From assembly GCA_965227155.1 (NCBI GenBank), contig OZ245731.1, positions 310,001 to 374,000 on the forward strand: 64,000 nt of DNA. The letters are read 5' to 3'. Each line of letters opens with the position of its first letter. Positions within the stretch are counted from its first letter, which is position 1. This DNA is from UBA6059 sp965227155 (GTDB taxonomy: Bacteria > Bacteroidota > Bacteroidia > Cytophagales > Cyclobacteriaceae). The notes below the pieces were generated by a model, which worked only from the letters and a program-made list of their open reading frames with translations, was not told the origin of the DNA and made no database searches. Of the stretch, positions 47,376 through 57,332 are shown in pieces. Position numbers and translations under genes: made by a program.

Positions 47376-48620
47376 CTAGGGTGCTACTGCCTGCATAAGG
47401 ATACCGCACAACCATGCGCCATAGGTACCTGCAGCATAGCCTAATACGGCCAGCAATACGCCCACCGGTGCCAGTGCAGGATGAAAAGCAGAGGCAACAA
47501 TAGGGGCAGATGCTGCCCCACCTACATTGGCCTGACTACCCACAGCTACAAAGAAATACGGGGCTTTGATCAGCTTAGCTACTACGAATAAGAAAATCAC
47601 GTGCAGCGAAATCCATAGAATCCCCAATAAAAACAATCCAGGATTTTCAAAAATGGCCATTAAATCCATTTGCATTCCGATGGTAGCCACCAGGATGTAA
47701 ATAAAAAGGCTGCCAAACTTACTGGAACCTGCACCTTCCAGGTCTCTTGCCTTTGTAAAGCTCAGTATCACGCCTAGTGTAGTAGCAATAACCACAATCC
47801 AGAAAAAGCTGGAGGTGAGGCTGTACTTATCCAACTGAGGGTAATTGTCAGCAAGAAAAGGCGCAATGCCTCCGGCCAGTAGATGAGCAATACCGGTCAC
47901 GCCGAATCCAATAGCCAAAATCAACATGATATCGCGTAGCGAAGGTATTTTGGCAATACTCAATTGATAATCTTCGATCTTTTTCTTTACCTCTTCAATC
48001 GCCGAACTGTCTGCTTTGAGGAAACGATCAATCTTTGCAGCCCTGCCTACACCGATCAATAGTACAGCCAACCAGCTGTTGCCGATCAGTATATCCACGG
48101 TTACCATTTTCGAGAAAAGCTCACCATTGACCTGAAAAACCTCTTTCATGGCAGCCTGATTAGCACCACCACCGATCCAGCTTCCGGCAATTGTCGTCAT
48201 ACCTCGCCATACTTCGTTGGGTGGTTCACCGGCCACCACCGAAGGAGCAACTGCCGACATAATGATCAAGGCCAGAGGGCCTCCCAGGATGATTCCAAAA
48301 GTACCTGCAAAAAACATCCCAATAGCTTTGTTACCCAGCTTTACGATCTCACGCAAATCGACACTTATGGTGAGCAATACCAGAGACGCAGGCAATAAAT
48401 AGCGTGAGGCTACAAAATAAAGGTTGGACTCTGCCCCAGAGATAATACCCAGTGAGTTGAAAACCGAGGGTAAAAAATAGCAAACCAATACCGTAGGTAC
48501 CACGCCATAAAACTTCTTCCAGAAAGGATGTTCGCTTTCTGAAGTATAGAAAACAAACCCCAGCAGGACCATTAAAAGCCCAAAAACAATCGCATCATTT
48601 GTGATCAATGGTTCTTCCAT
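47376..48620 (-). CDS. DUF819 family membrane transporter-like protein
   Basis: 414 residues with about 10-12 hydrophobic segments. The order of blocks PASLVLLTISVDLREIVKLG, GSWIGGGANQAAMKEVF and VGSQANVGGAASAPIVASAF (two re-entrant-loop-like Gly/Ala-rich motifs, one in each half) is that of DUF819, a family related to Na+/H+ and bile-acid-type antiporters. Substrate unknown. A central charged stretch (AAKIDRFLKADSSAIEEVKKK) would be the cytoplasmic loop between halves. It follows the NUDIX gene by 6 bases and should be cotranscribed with it. Confidence 0.82.
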   Translation of the reverse strand: MEEPLITNDAIVFGLLMVLLGFVFYTSESEHPFWKKFYGVVPTVLVCYFLPSVFNSLGIISGAESNLYFVASRYLLPASLVLLTISVDLREIVKLGNKAIGMFFAGTFGIILGGPLALIIMSAVAPSVVAGEPPNEVWRGMTTIAGSWIGGGANQAAMKEVFQVNGELFSKMVTVDILIGNSWLAVLLIGVGRAAKIDRFLKADSSAIEEVKKKIEDYQLSIAKIPSLRDIMLILAIGFGVTGIAHLLAGGIAPFLADNYPQLDKYSLTSSFFWIVVIATTLGVILSFTKARDLEGAGSSKFGSLFIYILVATIGMQMDLMAIFENPGLFLLGILWISLHVIFLFVVAKLIKAPYFFVAVGSQANVGGAASAPIVASAFHPALAPVGVLLAVLGYAAGTYGAWLCGILMQAVAP

Positions 48621-48626
48621 AGTGCT

Positions 48627-49250
48627 TTATTGTTTGAGTAAGGTAATAAATTCATTGAGCATCATGGCTGTGGCACCCCACACCATGTGGCCATGGATAT
48701 CGAAATAGGGTGACCGAATCTTGTACTTATCCGCTACTACAATGTCTTTCTCGCCCACTCGGCTGTCATCGAGCAACCAATCTAGCGGTGTTTCAATGAT
48801 ATCCGCAACTTCCTTTATTTCAGGTATGAACCTGGGCTTTTCCTGCACAAAACCTATCACAGGCAATACCCGGAAGTTGCTAGCCACGATGTACATCTCT
48901 GTAAGTGTTCCAATGGTTTCAACCTTGTGAGCGGGAATATTGACCTCCTCCTCTGCTTCACGCAGTGCAGTATAAATTAAATCTTTATCGCCGGGTTCAA
49001 ATTTACCTCCCGGTAAGGCCACCTGCCCGCTGTGTGCGCCTTTATACACGGGCCTCAATATCAGGGGGAAATGTATTTGACCGCTATCCGGATAAAGCAG
49101 TAACAACACCGCTCCAAGCTTAGCATCTGTTCTCTGTGCAAAATCAAAACGCTCTTCATCAATCGGGCGGGGCGCCATTTTTTCCTGTGCTACTCTGCCT
49201 GGCAGCGGCCCCTGTAACTTATTGCGGAGATCCTGTATAAAATCATGCAT
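48627..49250 (-). CDS. NUDIX hydrolase, CoA pyrophosphatase type
   Basis: 207 residues. The NUDIX box is complete (GGKFEPGDKDLIYTALREAEEE) and is preceded by HSGQVALPGG, the extra signature of the NudL/CoAse branch, which splits coenzyme A and its derivatives to 3',5'-ADP and phosphopantetheine. Typical length and no signal peptide, so cytosolic. Its partner in the two-gene operon is the DUF819 membrane protein, which gives no hint of substrate. Confidence 0.87.
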   Translation of the reverse strand: MHDFIQDLRNKLQGPLPGRVAQEKMAPRPIDEERFDFAQRTDAKLGAVLLLLYPDSGQIHFPLILRPVYKGAHSGQVALPGGKFEPGDKDLIYTALREAEEEVNIPAHKVETIGTLTEMYIVASNFRVLPVIGFVQEKPRFIPEIKEVADIIETPLDWLLDDSRVGEKDIVVADKYKIRSPYFDIHGHMVWGATAMMLNEFITLLKQ

Positions 49251-49325
49251 GGTAGAAAGGGAAATATAGAATAAATCCTATTAACGCCTAACTCAAAATA
49301 TTATCTTTATTCAAATCTTTAACAC

Positions 49326-50036
49326 ATGGATGATCTTCCCTACCATATACCCGGTATTTTTTTAGGTGTAGTCGTTACTGTTTTTGGGTTTTTATATTTT
49401 ATGGTGGCAAAAGCTACCGATGATAGTAGCCGCCAATGGTCGACCATAGTTGCCATATTGCTCTCATTTTGGCTGGCCCTTACCGGTATATTGGCGCAAA
49501 ATGGATTTTTCTTGCAATTCAGCAATATGCCACCCCGCTTTTTGATCGCCATCTTACCTCCCTTTTTCATCATTCTACTTACAATTGCCCTGCCCTCATG
49601 GCGAAACACGGTAAGACAAATTCCCATAACAAGCCTCACCTACCTACATATCGTCCGCGTACCGGTAGAAATATTCATATGGTGGGTGTTTTTGGAAGGA
49701 TACATGCCGGAAATCATGACTTTTGAGGGGAAAAACCTGGACATAATTATGGGAATTTCGGCACCCTTTGCAGCCATCTTTTTGGTAGGCTTTAAAGCTA
49801 AAAATAGGTATGGTGCCATTGGGTGGAATATTATCGGCTTATTGTTATTGACCAATGTAGTGGCTCATGCTATACTATCTACACCATTTCCCTTTCAGCA
49901 ATTTGGTTTTGAGCAGCCCAATGTAGCAGTGTTTTATTTCCCTTACATCTGGCTACCTGCTTTCATTGTGCCTGCAGTATTGTTTTGCCACGTGGCATCA
50001 CTGGTTCAGCTTTTGAAAAACGATCCCGAATTATAA
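49326..50036 (+). CDS. Multi-pass membrane protein of unknown function
   Basis: 236 residues with about seven hydrophobic segments, for example GIFLGVVVTVFGFLYFMVA, IVAILLSFWLALTGILAQ, FLIAILPPFFIILLTIALP, IIGLLLLTNVVAHAIL and WLPAFIVPAVLFCHVASL. Charged residues and His (LTYLHIVRVPVEIF, VVAHAI, FCHVASL) lie in or next to helices. No family is recognised. It ends 4 bases before the ScfR-like regulator gene, so the two are very likely one operon. Confidence 0.7.
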   Translation: MDDLPYHIPGIFLGVVVTVFGFLYFMVAKATDDSSRQWSTIVAILLSFWLALTGILAQNGFFLQFSNMPPRFLIAILPPFFIILLTIALPSWRNTVRQIPITSLTYLHIVRVPVEIFIWWVFLEGYMPEIMTFEGKNLDIIMGISAPFAAIFLVGFKAKNRYGAIGWNIIGLLLLTNVVAHAILSTPFPFQQFGFEQPNVAVFYFPYIWLPAFIVPAVLFCHVASLVQLLKNDPEL

Positions 50037-50040
50037 GCCA

Positions 50041-51528
50041 ATGGCTCGACACGACGAGAAACAGCGGGTTATCCTGGGCATTAAGCTCAGTCAGTTGCGT
50101 GAGGAAAAGAAAATGTCACTACAAGAGCTGGGTAAAAATACCGGTATATCTCCCAGCTACCTCAATGAAATTGAGAAGGGGAAAAAATACCCGTCGCAGG
50201 AAAAACTGGAACAAATTGCAAAAGCGTTAGGAGCTGACTTTGAGTGGCTAGCCTCCTCAAAACTGGATAAAAAGCTGGCTCCGGTTTCCGATTTGTTGGA
50301 TTCAGGCATACTCAATGAGCTCCCATTGGAAATGCTCGGGCTGGAATTGGGCAAGCTGCTGGAATTGCTCGCCAATACCCCATCCAAGCTTAATGCCTTC
50401 ATTCGCACACTGATCGAGATCAGCCGCAATTACAATATGCGTGTGGAAACATTCTACTTCTCAGTCATGCGGTCTTATCAGGAAATACATGACAATTATT
50501 TTGAAAGCCTGGAAGCTGCTGCTGAACGATTCATCAAGCGCTTTAATATTGATCCCAACAAACCAATTCGATCTCAATACCTCGAAAAAATACTTAAGGA
50601 TCAATACAATTACAGAATAATCAAAGATGGCTTTAGTCACGACCCAAACCTGAAGGATTTACGGTCTTTTACTAAGCCGGGCAAAAAATATACAAAGCTT
50701 TACCTCAACAAGGACCTGGATGAGAGTCAGCGGGCATTTATATACGGACGTGAATTGGGGCATTTATACCTTGGGGTAACACAGCGGCCCTATACTTCAA
50801 CCTGGGTAGAAATCAACTCCTTTGAGCAAGTATTAAATAATTTCAGGGCCAGTTATTTTTCAAATGCGCTCATGATGAGCAGAAAGCCATTTCTTAAAGA
50901 CCTTACAGCATTTCTTGCTAGTACAGAATGGCATGAGGAAATTCTGATAAGGACACTTAAAAGATATAATGCTACACCTGAGATGCTGTTGCAACGGCTA
51001 ACTAACCTACTTCCTCGCTACTTCAATATTAAATCGGTCTTTTTTTTACGCTTTACCCATAAGCCCGGCACAAATGCTTATCAGCTCAGCAAAGAAATGC
51101 ATTTGGGTGGCATCATCAACCCACGGGGTACAGTTTTACACGAGCATTATTGCAGGCGATGGATGTTCATCGATATCCTTAACCAGCTGGCAAACAATCA
51201 GTCGAGCAATGATGATAATTCTATCGTTGGAGGCGCGCAGGTAGCAAAATATTTTGAATCTAATGAGGAGTTTCTGGTTTTCTCTATCGCCAGGCCAATG
51301 TTACCAACCAGGGGCGTCAACAGCAGTTTGTCGCTAGGCATCAAACTGGACAAACAAAGTAGGCAGCGAATTAAATTTCTGAAAGACAGCAGGATCAGGT
51401 TCCGAATAGTCAATGATACTTGTGAGCGGTGTGCTGTTAAAAATTGTAAACTTAGAGCTGCACCAGCTACTGAATGGGCAGAAAATGAAAAACTGAAAAT
51501 AAGAAAGAAACTTTTGGATAAGTTGTAG
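50041..51528 (+). CDS. XRE-type regulator of the ScfR (RamB/PrpC-like) class
   Basis: 495 residues. An N-terminal Cro/CI helix-turn-helix (about 8-65: LREEKKMSLQELGKNTGISP, SYLNEIEKGKKYPSQEKLEQ) is followed by an ImmA/IrrE-like domain whose metal motif HExxH is degraded to RELGH (R237-H241), so it should not be a peptidase. The C-terminal part has a four-Cys arrangement (C371, then C461, C464, C469 in DTCERCAVKNCKLRAAP) like the DUF2083 domain of short-chain fatty acyl-CoA-responsive regulators. Those proteins control acetate or propionate metabolism. A role with the neighbouring membrane protein is possible. The hydrogenase genes begin 100 bases on but converge. Confidence 0.8.
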   Translation: MARHDEKQRVILGIKLSQLREEKKMSLQELGKNTGISPSYLNEIEKGKKYPSQEKLEQIAKALGADFEWLASSKLDKKLAPVSDLLDSGILNELPLEMLGLELGKLLELLANTPSKLNAFIRTLIEISRNYNMRVETFYFSVMRSYQEIHDNYFESLEAAAERFIKRFNIDPNKPIRSQYLEKILKDQYNYRIIKDGFSHDPNLKDLRSFTKPGKKYTKLYLNKDLDESQRAFIYGRELGHLYLGVTQRPYTSTWVEINSFEQVLNNFRASYFSNALMMSRKPFLKDLTAFLASTEWHEEILIRTLKRYNATPEMLLQRLTNLLPRYFNIKSVFFLRFTHKPGTNAYQLSKEMHLGGIINPRGTVLHEHYCRRWMFIDILNQLANNQSSNDDNSIVGGAQVAKYFESNEEFLVFSIARPMLPTRGVNSSLSLGIKLDKQSRQRIKFLKDSRIRFRIVNDTCERCAVKNCKLRAAPATEWAENEKLKIRKKLLDKL

Positions 51529-51629
51529 TCAGCTAATACACAAACGCTCAAAGTGAATGTGTATCGATAAATCGGTCACATAACAACCACTGTGGCAACA
51601 CCGGATCATTTCAGGGTATTGAATAGGCG

Positions 51630-52688
51630 CTAGCAAATTCTCGGCAGTTGCTCACCCACCTGCATGCTAATAACCCTTTTACCTCCTACACCACTTTCGA
51701 TTACCGCCTTCCCATGATGGTTATCTACCACTTCACCAATGATACTGGCTTTAGCTGTTTCCTCAAGTTTTCGCAATGAATCTACCACCTCATCAGCGAT
51801 AGAGGCATCTAAAAAGGCTGTGAATACACCCTCATTCGCCACATATAATGGGTCTAGGCCCAATATTTCACATGCATCATTGACATCCTCTTCAATTGGT
51901 AAAGCTGATTGGTGAATATGGATGCCCAGTTGCCGATCTCTGGCTAATTCATTTAATGTAGCAGCCAAACCGCCTCTTGTAGGATCCCGTAAAAGTTTAA
52001 TCTTATCGCCAAAGTTTTCAATAAGGCCGAGCGTAGCATGGTTGAGCGGCTGGGTATCGCTTTCTAGTGTGTGTTCAAAATCTATACCTTCCCTGTTGCA
52101 CATAATAGCCATACCATGGGTAGCTATCGGGCCACTTACCAGTATTTTATCACCCGGTTTAATTGCATTTATATTGATCACTGACTTAGGATGCATTTCA
52201 CCAATGCCGGTTGTGTTGATAAAAATTTTATCCCCTTTACCACGCTCAACCACCTTAGTATCTCCGGTCACAATAGCCACGCCAGCCTTTTCAGCAGCCA
52301 TTTTTATACTTACCAGCACTTCCCATAGCTCTTCCATGGTGAGGCCTTCTTCCAGAATTAAGGCTACAGAAATATACTTTGGAATGGCTCCACACATGGC
52401 TATATCATTCACTGTACCATTAACTGCCAGCTCGCCTATATTCCCTCCCGGAAAAAAGATCGGGTGAATAACAAAACTATCAGTAGTGAAAGCTATTTGT
52501 CCTTGCACATCAAGCCAGGCCCCGTCGTGACGTTGACGAAGAATAGGGTTATCAAATAGCTCAAAAATGGCCTTATCCAATAATCGATTGGTTAACAGTC
52601 CGCCTCCACCATGGCCCAGCGTGATAATATCAAAATCCATCTGAGGCATTGGGCATTGCAGATTTGTAAGGCTGTTTTTATTCGTCAT
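51630..52688 (-). CDS. hypE: Hydrogenase maturation factor HypE
   Basis: 352 residues, PurM-like ATP-binding fold. HypE dehydrates the carbamoyl group received on its C-terminal Cys to a thiocyanate, the source of the CN ligands of the NiFe active site. The C-terminus PRIC ends in the required Cys. Other marks are LGHGGGGLLTNRL, GDTKVVERGKGD, LRDPTRGGLAATLNE and VANEGVF. Seven-gene minus-strand cluster; six bases after hypD. The protein is a little longer at the N-terminus than many homologues (about 18 residues before the conserved DFDIITLGHG). Confidence 0.95.
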   Translation of the reverse strand: MTNKNSLTNLQCPMPQMDFDIITLGHGGGGLLTNRLLDKAIFELFDNPILRQRHDGAWLDVQGQIAFTTDSFVIHPIFFPGGNIGELAVNGTVNDIAMCGAIPKYISVALILEEGLTMEELWEVLVSIKMAAEKAGVAIVTGDTKVVERGKGDKIFINTTGIGEMHPKSVININAIKPGDKILVSGPIATHGMAIMCNREGIDFEHTLESDTQPLNHATLGLIENFGDKIKLLRDPTRGGLAATLNELARDRQLGIHIHQSALPIEEDVNDACEILGLDPLYVANEGVFTAFLDASIADEVVDSLRKLEETAKASIIGEVVDNHHGKAVIESGVGGKRVISMQVGEQLPRIC

Positions 52689-52694
52689 AGTTTT

Positions 52695-53786
52695 TTAATC
52701 TTCTACCTGAGCATAATGGTAATAGGCTGCACAAGCCCCCTCTGATGAAACCATAGGTGCCCCCTGTGGATGCTCAGGTGTGCATTGCTTACCAAAGGCT
52801 GCACAGTCTTTGGGTTTCTTTATTCCTTTTAAAATTTCACCGGCAATACAGATGGGATTTTCTTCGGTGAATATGTCTCTTTCATCAAATTTGAAATTTG
52901 CATCAAAGTTTTGGTAAGCAACTTTGAGCTTTAGACCGCTTTGTGGAATCACTCCAATACCTCGCCAGCTTTGATCGTCCACGTCAAATACACGATTGAT
53001 CATGGTACGGGCTCTTTCATTGCCCTTGGCATCAACTACACGACCATACTGATTTTGAAGCAGAGCCTGCCCATTTTCAAGTTGCTTTACACACATATAT
53101 ATGCCCTGAACCAAATCCAGAGGCTCAAAACCGGTGGCTACCACCGGCACTTTATATTTTTCAACAATGGGATAATACTCCTCAAAGCCCATGATGGTGG
53201 TGACATGACCCGCCGCCAAAAAAGCCTGTATTCGGGTCATTTCATCTGATAATATTGCTTCCATCGCAGGCGGCACCAGTACATGTGAAGTTAGAATCGA
53301 ATAATTCCGGATGCCGGTTTCTGCAGCCTGAAATACTGAAAGGGCATTAGCAGGTGCGGTAGTTTCAAAGCCCACTGCAAAGAAAACCACCTCTTTATCC
53401 GGGTTTTGGCTGGCAATTTTCAAGGCTTCCAGTGGAGAGTATAAAATGCGTACATCAGCACCCTCTGCCTTGGCTTGCAGTAGACTTTTGGAGGAGCCCG
53501 GCACCCGTAGCATGTCACCGAAAGAGCAAAGAATTACCTCCGGTCGCATAGCCAGTTGCACAGCCTTATCTATCAATGCGAGGGGGGTCACACATACCGG
53601 ACACCCGGGGCCATGAACCATTTTAATCTGGTCAGGTAGCAATTCCAGAATACCATTTTTAACCAGTCCATGGGTTTGCCCACCACAAATTTCCATTATG
53701 GACCAGGGCCTTGTGGTTATGCGATGAATTTCATCTACATATTTCTTTACCTCCTCCGGGTTTCGATATTCTGAAATGTATTTCAT
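52695..53786 (-). CDS. hypD: Hydrogenase maturation factor HypD
   Basis: 363 residues. HypD is the [4Fe-4S] scaffold on which Fe(CN)2CO is built with HypC. Conserved blocks: MEICGGQTHG, HGPGCPVCVTP, FFAVGFETTAPANA, TSHVLVPPAM and the C-terminal CIAGEIL with the cluster cysteines around CAAFGKQC and EGACAAYY. Its start overlaps the hypF stop by four bases, so the two are translationally coupled. Confidence 0.96.
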   Translation of the reverse strand: MKYISEYRNPEEVKKYVDEIHRITTRPWSIMEICGGQTHGLVKNGILELLPDQIKMVHGPGCPVCVTPLALIDKAVQLAMRPEVILCSFGDMLRVPGSSKSLLQAKAEGADVRILYSPLEALKIASQNPDKEVVFFAVGFETTAPANALSVFQAAETGIRNYSILTSHVLVPPAMEAILSDEMTRIQAFLAAGHVTTIMGFEEYYPIVEKYKVPVVATGFEPLDLVQGIYMCVKQLENGQALLQNQYGRVVDAKGNERARTMINRVFDVDDQSWRGIGVIPQSGLKLKVAYQNFDANFKFDERDIFTEENPICIAGEILKGIKKPKDCAAFGKQCTPEHPQGAPMVSSEGACAAYYHYAQVED

Positions 53787-56113
53787 ACCAGCGTTATAGA
53801 TTTACCCTTTGATAACCTTGTTGCATTGCCCTTCACCCGCTTATGTTCTGATTTTTCAGCATTCAGCAATTCCAGATAATACAACCCCAGCTGACCAAAT
53901 GCGATGTTTTCATCATTTGGAGATAGATCATTATGGAAATATAATTCATATCGACCAACCAGCTTAGTGATGATCAGGTCGATCAACAAACTATTTTGAA
54001 ATACACCTCCACTAAACCCAAGATGTTTTGCTTGCTGGTTGCGCGCCTGCCAATCAATCCATTCCACCAGAAACAAGTGAAATCTCATGGCTATATCGTA
54101 TGGAGCAACCCTGGATTCAAGGTCCTTCCAAACATGCTCAATCACCTGCTTATAAAAAGGCTCATCATCCTTTAAATTCCAGGTTTCCTTACATACTGAT
54201 TGCCTGGCTAATGCTTCTAACCGCATGGCTGTTTCCCCCTCATAAGAATTATTTTCATTACCGAAAATAAGAAAGCCCACTGCGTCGAATAGCCTACCCA
54301 TACTGGATGAATAAAGCGTGGGGTTACCAAGATTGTAATGATATATTGCCCATGCCTTTTTGGTAAAATGCTGCTTGAGGTGTTTTGGATCCAAGCCTGC
54401 CCCGGCAACAGCTGATAAGGCTGATATGGCAGGATCAAGGCTCATTTTATCACCCGCGAGTTGGGTGAAATAGCCCTGATTTCCTAAATGCCTGATGCTC
54501 TTATCTTGGTAAATGAAAGTTTCACTACCCCATACATGCCCATCTTCGCCTAAGCCGGTACCATCCCATACAAACCCAAGCATATTTTCCACATCAAAAA
54601 GGTCATGCTCACCCAATAAAGCTGCAAAATGAGCTCGATGATGATAATAAGGCCGACTGGTAGTTTCAGGCTGCTGCTCCTTCCATTGATGTCCAAAATA
54701 GCCCGGATGCTTATCCAGCAAAATTTGTCGTGGTTTAAATCCCACTACAGACTGAAGATGATCAAATACTTTCTGCCAGCTCTCTTGTGCATGCAGATGC
54801 TCCATGCTACCCAAGTACTGACTGATGTAACACCTGCCCTTTTGGATAAAGGCAAAAGCACCCTTCATTTGAGCACCAGTGGCTAATACACCTTCTACTT
54901 GCTTAAACCATTTTTTTTGGTGTAAATAATTGGGAGCCATACCTCTGGACCGGCGCAATATGATCCTTTGGTTATACGCTGAGCTATACTGCAAAACAGA
55001 ATCGTCCTGAGGGATAAGTATCTGTCGATCATGAGATAGAATCAGGTCTGCAATGCGGCCAAGATGGCTTTGGGCTTGCTCATCTTCATAAATAATTGGT
55101 GAACCACTGACATTACCTGATGTTGCCACGATTGGCCCGCTAAATGTATTAGCAATCAGTTGCAGCAGGGGGGCATAAGGTAGCATTACGCCAACTTTAT
55201 CAAGTCCTTTAACTATGCTGTCACACAGGGTATATTGATCTTTCTTGGGTTGGAGCAATACAATTGGTGCTACTTCATTTTGTAAAGCCTTACGCTCATT
55301 GCTTGACAAATTGAATTCATTTTTAATATCAGCCATTGAGGGGTAAAGAACGGCCAGTGGTTTGTTTGGCCTTTGCTTACGGGAACGCAATCTTTCTACA
55401 GCAGCTTCTGATTGTGCATCCACCATCAGCAAATAGCCTCCTATCCCTTTCACTGCTATAATTTTACCCGCTACCAAGGCCTGAGCAATTAACTTGATAA
55501 TTTCATTACCATTAGCGCTAATCTGACTTTTGTTGTCGCTGGAATAAAGTGCTAAACTAATGCCGCACGCTTCACAGGAATTGGTTTGAGAATAATACCT
55601 GCGATCTGCAGGATCATCATACTCCCGCTGGCAAGAATCACACATGCTGAACTTCTGCATAGTAGTCTCTGGCCTGTCGTAGGGTATAGATTTAATAATT
55701 GAATATCTCGGACCACAAAGTGTACAGGTAGTAAATGCATATCCATATCGACGATTGGCCGACTCTGCCAACTCGGCTCTGCATTTTTCGCATAATGCAT
55801 AATCGGGTGTCATAGGAATATCAACATCCCCTGATGAGGCACTTTTCCTAATAGTAAAATCCTGAAAATACTCATTATCAACTGGTTGGCAGGTTGCCTC
55901 TTCAATCATGGCCAAAGGCGGTGCCTTGGCTACAATAGTACTCAGCAAAGAATCAGCAGCCGCCCTATTGTTGGTATTGATTCTGATCACCACCCCCTGG
56001 CTACCGTTTAGCACCCAGCCGGAAAGACCCTTTTCCCGAGCAAGATTGAAAACAAATGGTCTGAAGCCCACACCCTGCACAATACCCTTTATTTTAATCT
56101 CAAAGGTGGGCAT
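53783..56113 (-). CDS. hypF: Carbamoyltransferase HypF
   Basis: 776 residues, normal family length. It makes carbamoyl-AMP from carbamoyl phosphate and moves the carbamoyl group to HypE. Domains in order: acylphosphatase-like (KGIVQGVGFRPFVFNLA, near the N-terminus), two zinc fingers (CEKC...CTLC and CDSC...CEAC), a YrdC-like ATP-binding domain (KPLAVLYPS, GPIVATSGNVSGSPI), and the C-terminal Kae1-like domain with YYHHRAHFAALLGEH and FVWDGTGLGEDGHVWGSE. All expected motifs are present and there is no truncation. Confidence 0.96.
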   Translation of the reverse strand: MPTFEIKIKGIVQGVGFRPFVFNLAREKGLSGWVLNGSQGVVIRINTNNRAAADSLLSTIVAKAPPLAMIEEATCQPVDNEYFQDFTIRKSASSGDVDIPMTPDYALCEKCRAELAESANRRYGYAFTTCTLCGPRYSIIKSIPYDRPETTMQKFSMCDSCQREYDDPADRRYYSQTNSCEACGISLALYSSDNKSQISANGNEIIKLIAQALVAGKIIAVKGIGGYLLMVDAQSEAAVERLRSRKQRPNKPLAVLYPSMADIKNEFNLSSNERKALQNEVAPIVLLQPKKDQYTLCDSIVKGLDKVGVMLPYAPLLQLIANTFSGPIVATSGNVSGSPIIYEDEQAQSHLGRIADLILSHDRQILIPQDDSVLQYSSAYNQRIILRRSRGMAPNYLHQKKWFKQVEGVLATGAQMKGAFAFIQKGRCYISQYLGSMEHLHAQESWQKVFDHLQSVVGFKPRQILLDKHPGYFGHQWKEQQPETTSRPYYHHRAHFAALLGEHDLFDVENMLGFVWDGTGLGEDGHVWGSETFIYQDKSIRHLGNQGYFTQLAGDKMSLDPAISALSAVAGAGLDPKHLKQHFTKKAWAIYHYNLGNPTLYSSSMGRLFDAVGFLIFGNENNSYEGETAMRLEALARQSVCKETWNLKDDEPFYKQVIEHVWKDLESRVAPYDIAMRFHLFLVEWIDWQARNQQAKHLGFSGGVFQNSLLIDLIITKLVGRYELYFHNDLSPNDENIAFGQLGLYYLELLNAEKSEHKRVKGNATRLSKGKSITLV

Positions 56114-56119
56114 GTTCAG

Positions 56120-56626
56120 TTACTTATTTAGGGTTGCTGCAAGGCGTAAAATCTTGTGAATAGCATGATTAACCGCATCTTCCACCTCATCGCTTAGTTT
56201 GATATCCATGGGTGATATTTTATTGATCGAAATGGTGAAAAGATGCATCTCGGGGATATGATCCATTAGGTAAAGTGTCTCAATCATGTCTTTCAAGCCT
56301 ACATCATGGACACTCAATGCCTGTGGGAAATCTGAAGCAAACTTTGGCTGTGTCTGCGTAATTGTACCTGGTTCCTTTCCGTCCATGGTGGCATCCACAA
56401 AAATGATCTTTTCAAAATCATCGAAATAGTTCATAAGGAAGAACCCGCCAGTACCTCCATCCACTACTGACAAATAGGTTGGTAGACGCAATTTTTCCAT
56501 TCGTTGGGCTATGTGTACCCCTACACCTTCATCCCCCATCAGGTAATTGCCCACACCCAAAACGAGTGTGGAGGGCTGGTTTTCCTTTCTACTTTTACCG
56601 GGCTTGATTAGTTCTTGAGTGGTCAT
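56120..56626 (-). CDS. hyaD: [NiFe]-hydrogenase large-subunit maturation protease
   Basis: 168 residues, HupD/HyaD family. It removes the C-terminal peptide of the large subunit after Ni has been inserted. The N-terminal VLGVGNYLMGDEGVGVH has the conserved Glu (GDEGVG), then FVDATMDG and LSVHDVGL with the Asp and His that bind Ni in this family. The gene overlaps the cytochrome b gene by four bases, as expected for a dedicated protease of this enzyme. Confidence 0.93.
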   Translation of the reverse strand: MTTQELIKPGKSRKENQPSTLVLGVGNYLMGDEGVGVHIAQRMEKLRLPTYLSVVDGGTGGFFLMNYFDDFEKIIFVDATMDGKEPGTITQTQPKFASDFPQALSVHDVGLKDMIETLYLMDHIPEMHLFTISINKISPMDIKLSDEVEDAVNHAIHKILRLAATLNK

Positions 56627-57321
56627 TTGCTATTTTCTAACCTTTGCTTTTTAATGAATTTATATCCACCAAACATAGATGAAACAATACCCCGACCTTC
56701 CAGCCAATCATGATAAAAGACCAGATATAGATGTACAATGGTAAAGAGTATCATTACCCACATGGCAATATGATGGGCCAACCGTGTACCGGCATCCCCA
56801 CCAAATACATATTTAACCCAAACGAACATTTCAGGAAACCACCACGCTGAGGTATCTGCATAAAGCGCAAAACCCGTTGCAATTTGAAATAAGGCCAAAA
56901 GGAAAAAGAAAATATAGGATACATAAGCCACCGGATTGTGGCCAATGCTCATTTGATATTTATCGATTTCTTTAGGGCTCTGCAATAATATATCTACCCT
57001 CAACACACATTTGAGCATATGCCAACGCTCCTTGGTAAAGGGCCAAAATGCCTTCCAATGGGCATATTTATTACCCACAAACCCCCAAATGAAGCGATAT
57101 AATAGGTTGAATGTCAAAATGTAAGCTGCCACAAAATGGATGAACCTTACAGTTCCAAACCAATACTGATTGGTAGCCTCAGCACCAGACATCAGGGCAG
57201 GCGGATCACCAATGATAAAACCGGTAGCGGTAAGTGCGATAATCGTAACAAAGTTGACCCAGTGAAAAACCCTAACAGGTAGCTCCCAGACATATACTCT
57301 ATAATAATCCTGATAAGCCAT
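56623..57321 (-). CDS. hyaC: Ni/Fe-hydrogenase b-type cytochrome subunit
   Basis: 232 residues, four membrane helices. It anchors the hydrogenase dimer and passes electrons from the small subunit to quinone. Likely heme-ligand histidines are in VRVFHWVNFV, VRFIHFVAAY, RLAHHIAMWV and IVHLYLVFYHDW. Ends with the family's SSMFGGYKF. Lies 11 bases after the large subunit gene. Confidence 0.94.
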   Translation of the reverse strand: MAYQDYYRVYVWELPVRVFHWVNFVTIIALTATGFIIGDPPALMSGAEATNQYWFGTVRFIHFVAAYILTFNLLYRFIWGFVGNKYAHWKAFWPFTKERWHMLKCVLRVDILLQSPKEIDKYQMSIGHNPVAYVSYIFFFLLALFQIATGFALYADTSAWWFPEMFVWVKYVFGGDAGTRLAHHIAMWVMILFTIVHLYLVFYHDWLEGRGIVSSMFGGYKFIKKQRLENSK

Positions 57322-57332
57322 AGATACTCCGA

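Noticed and set aside
50041..51528. ImmA/IrrE protease of a phage or mobile element
   Set aside because: The HExxH motif is lost and the Cys-rich C-terminus points to a metabolic regulator; no phage or integrase gene is near.
51541..51580. ATACACA...TGTGTAT repeat as a terminator of the regulator gene
   Set aside because: Short AT-rich stem with a 15-base loop and no T-run.
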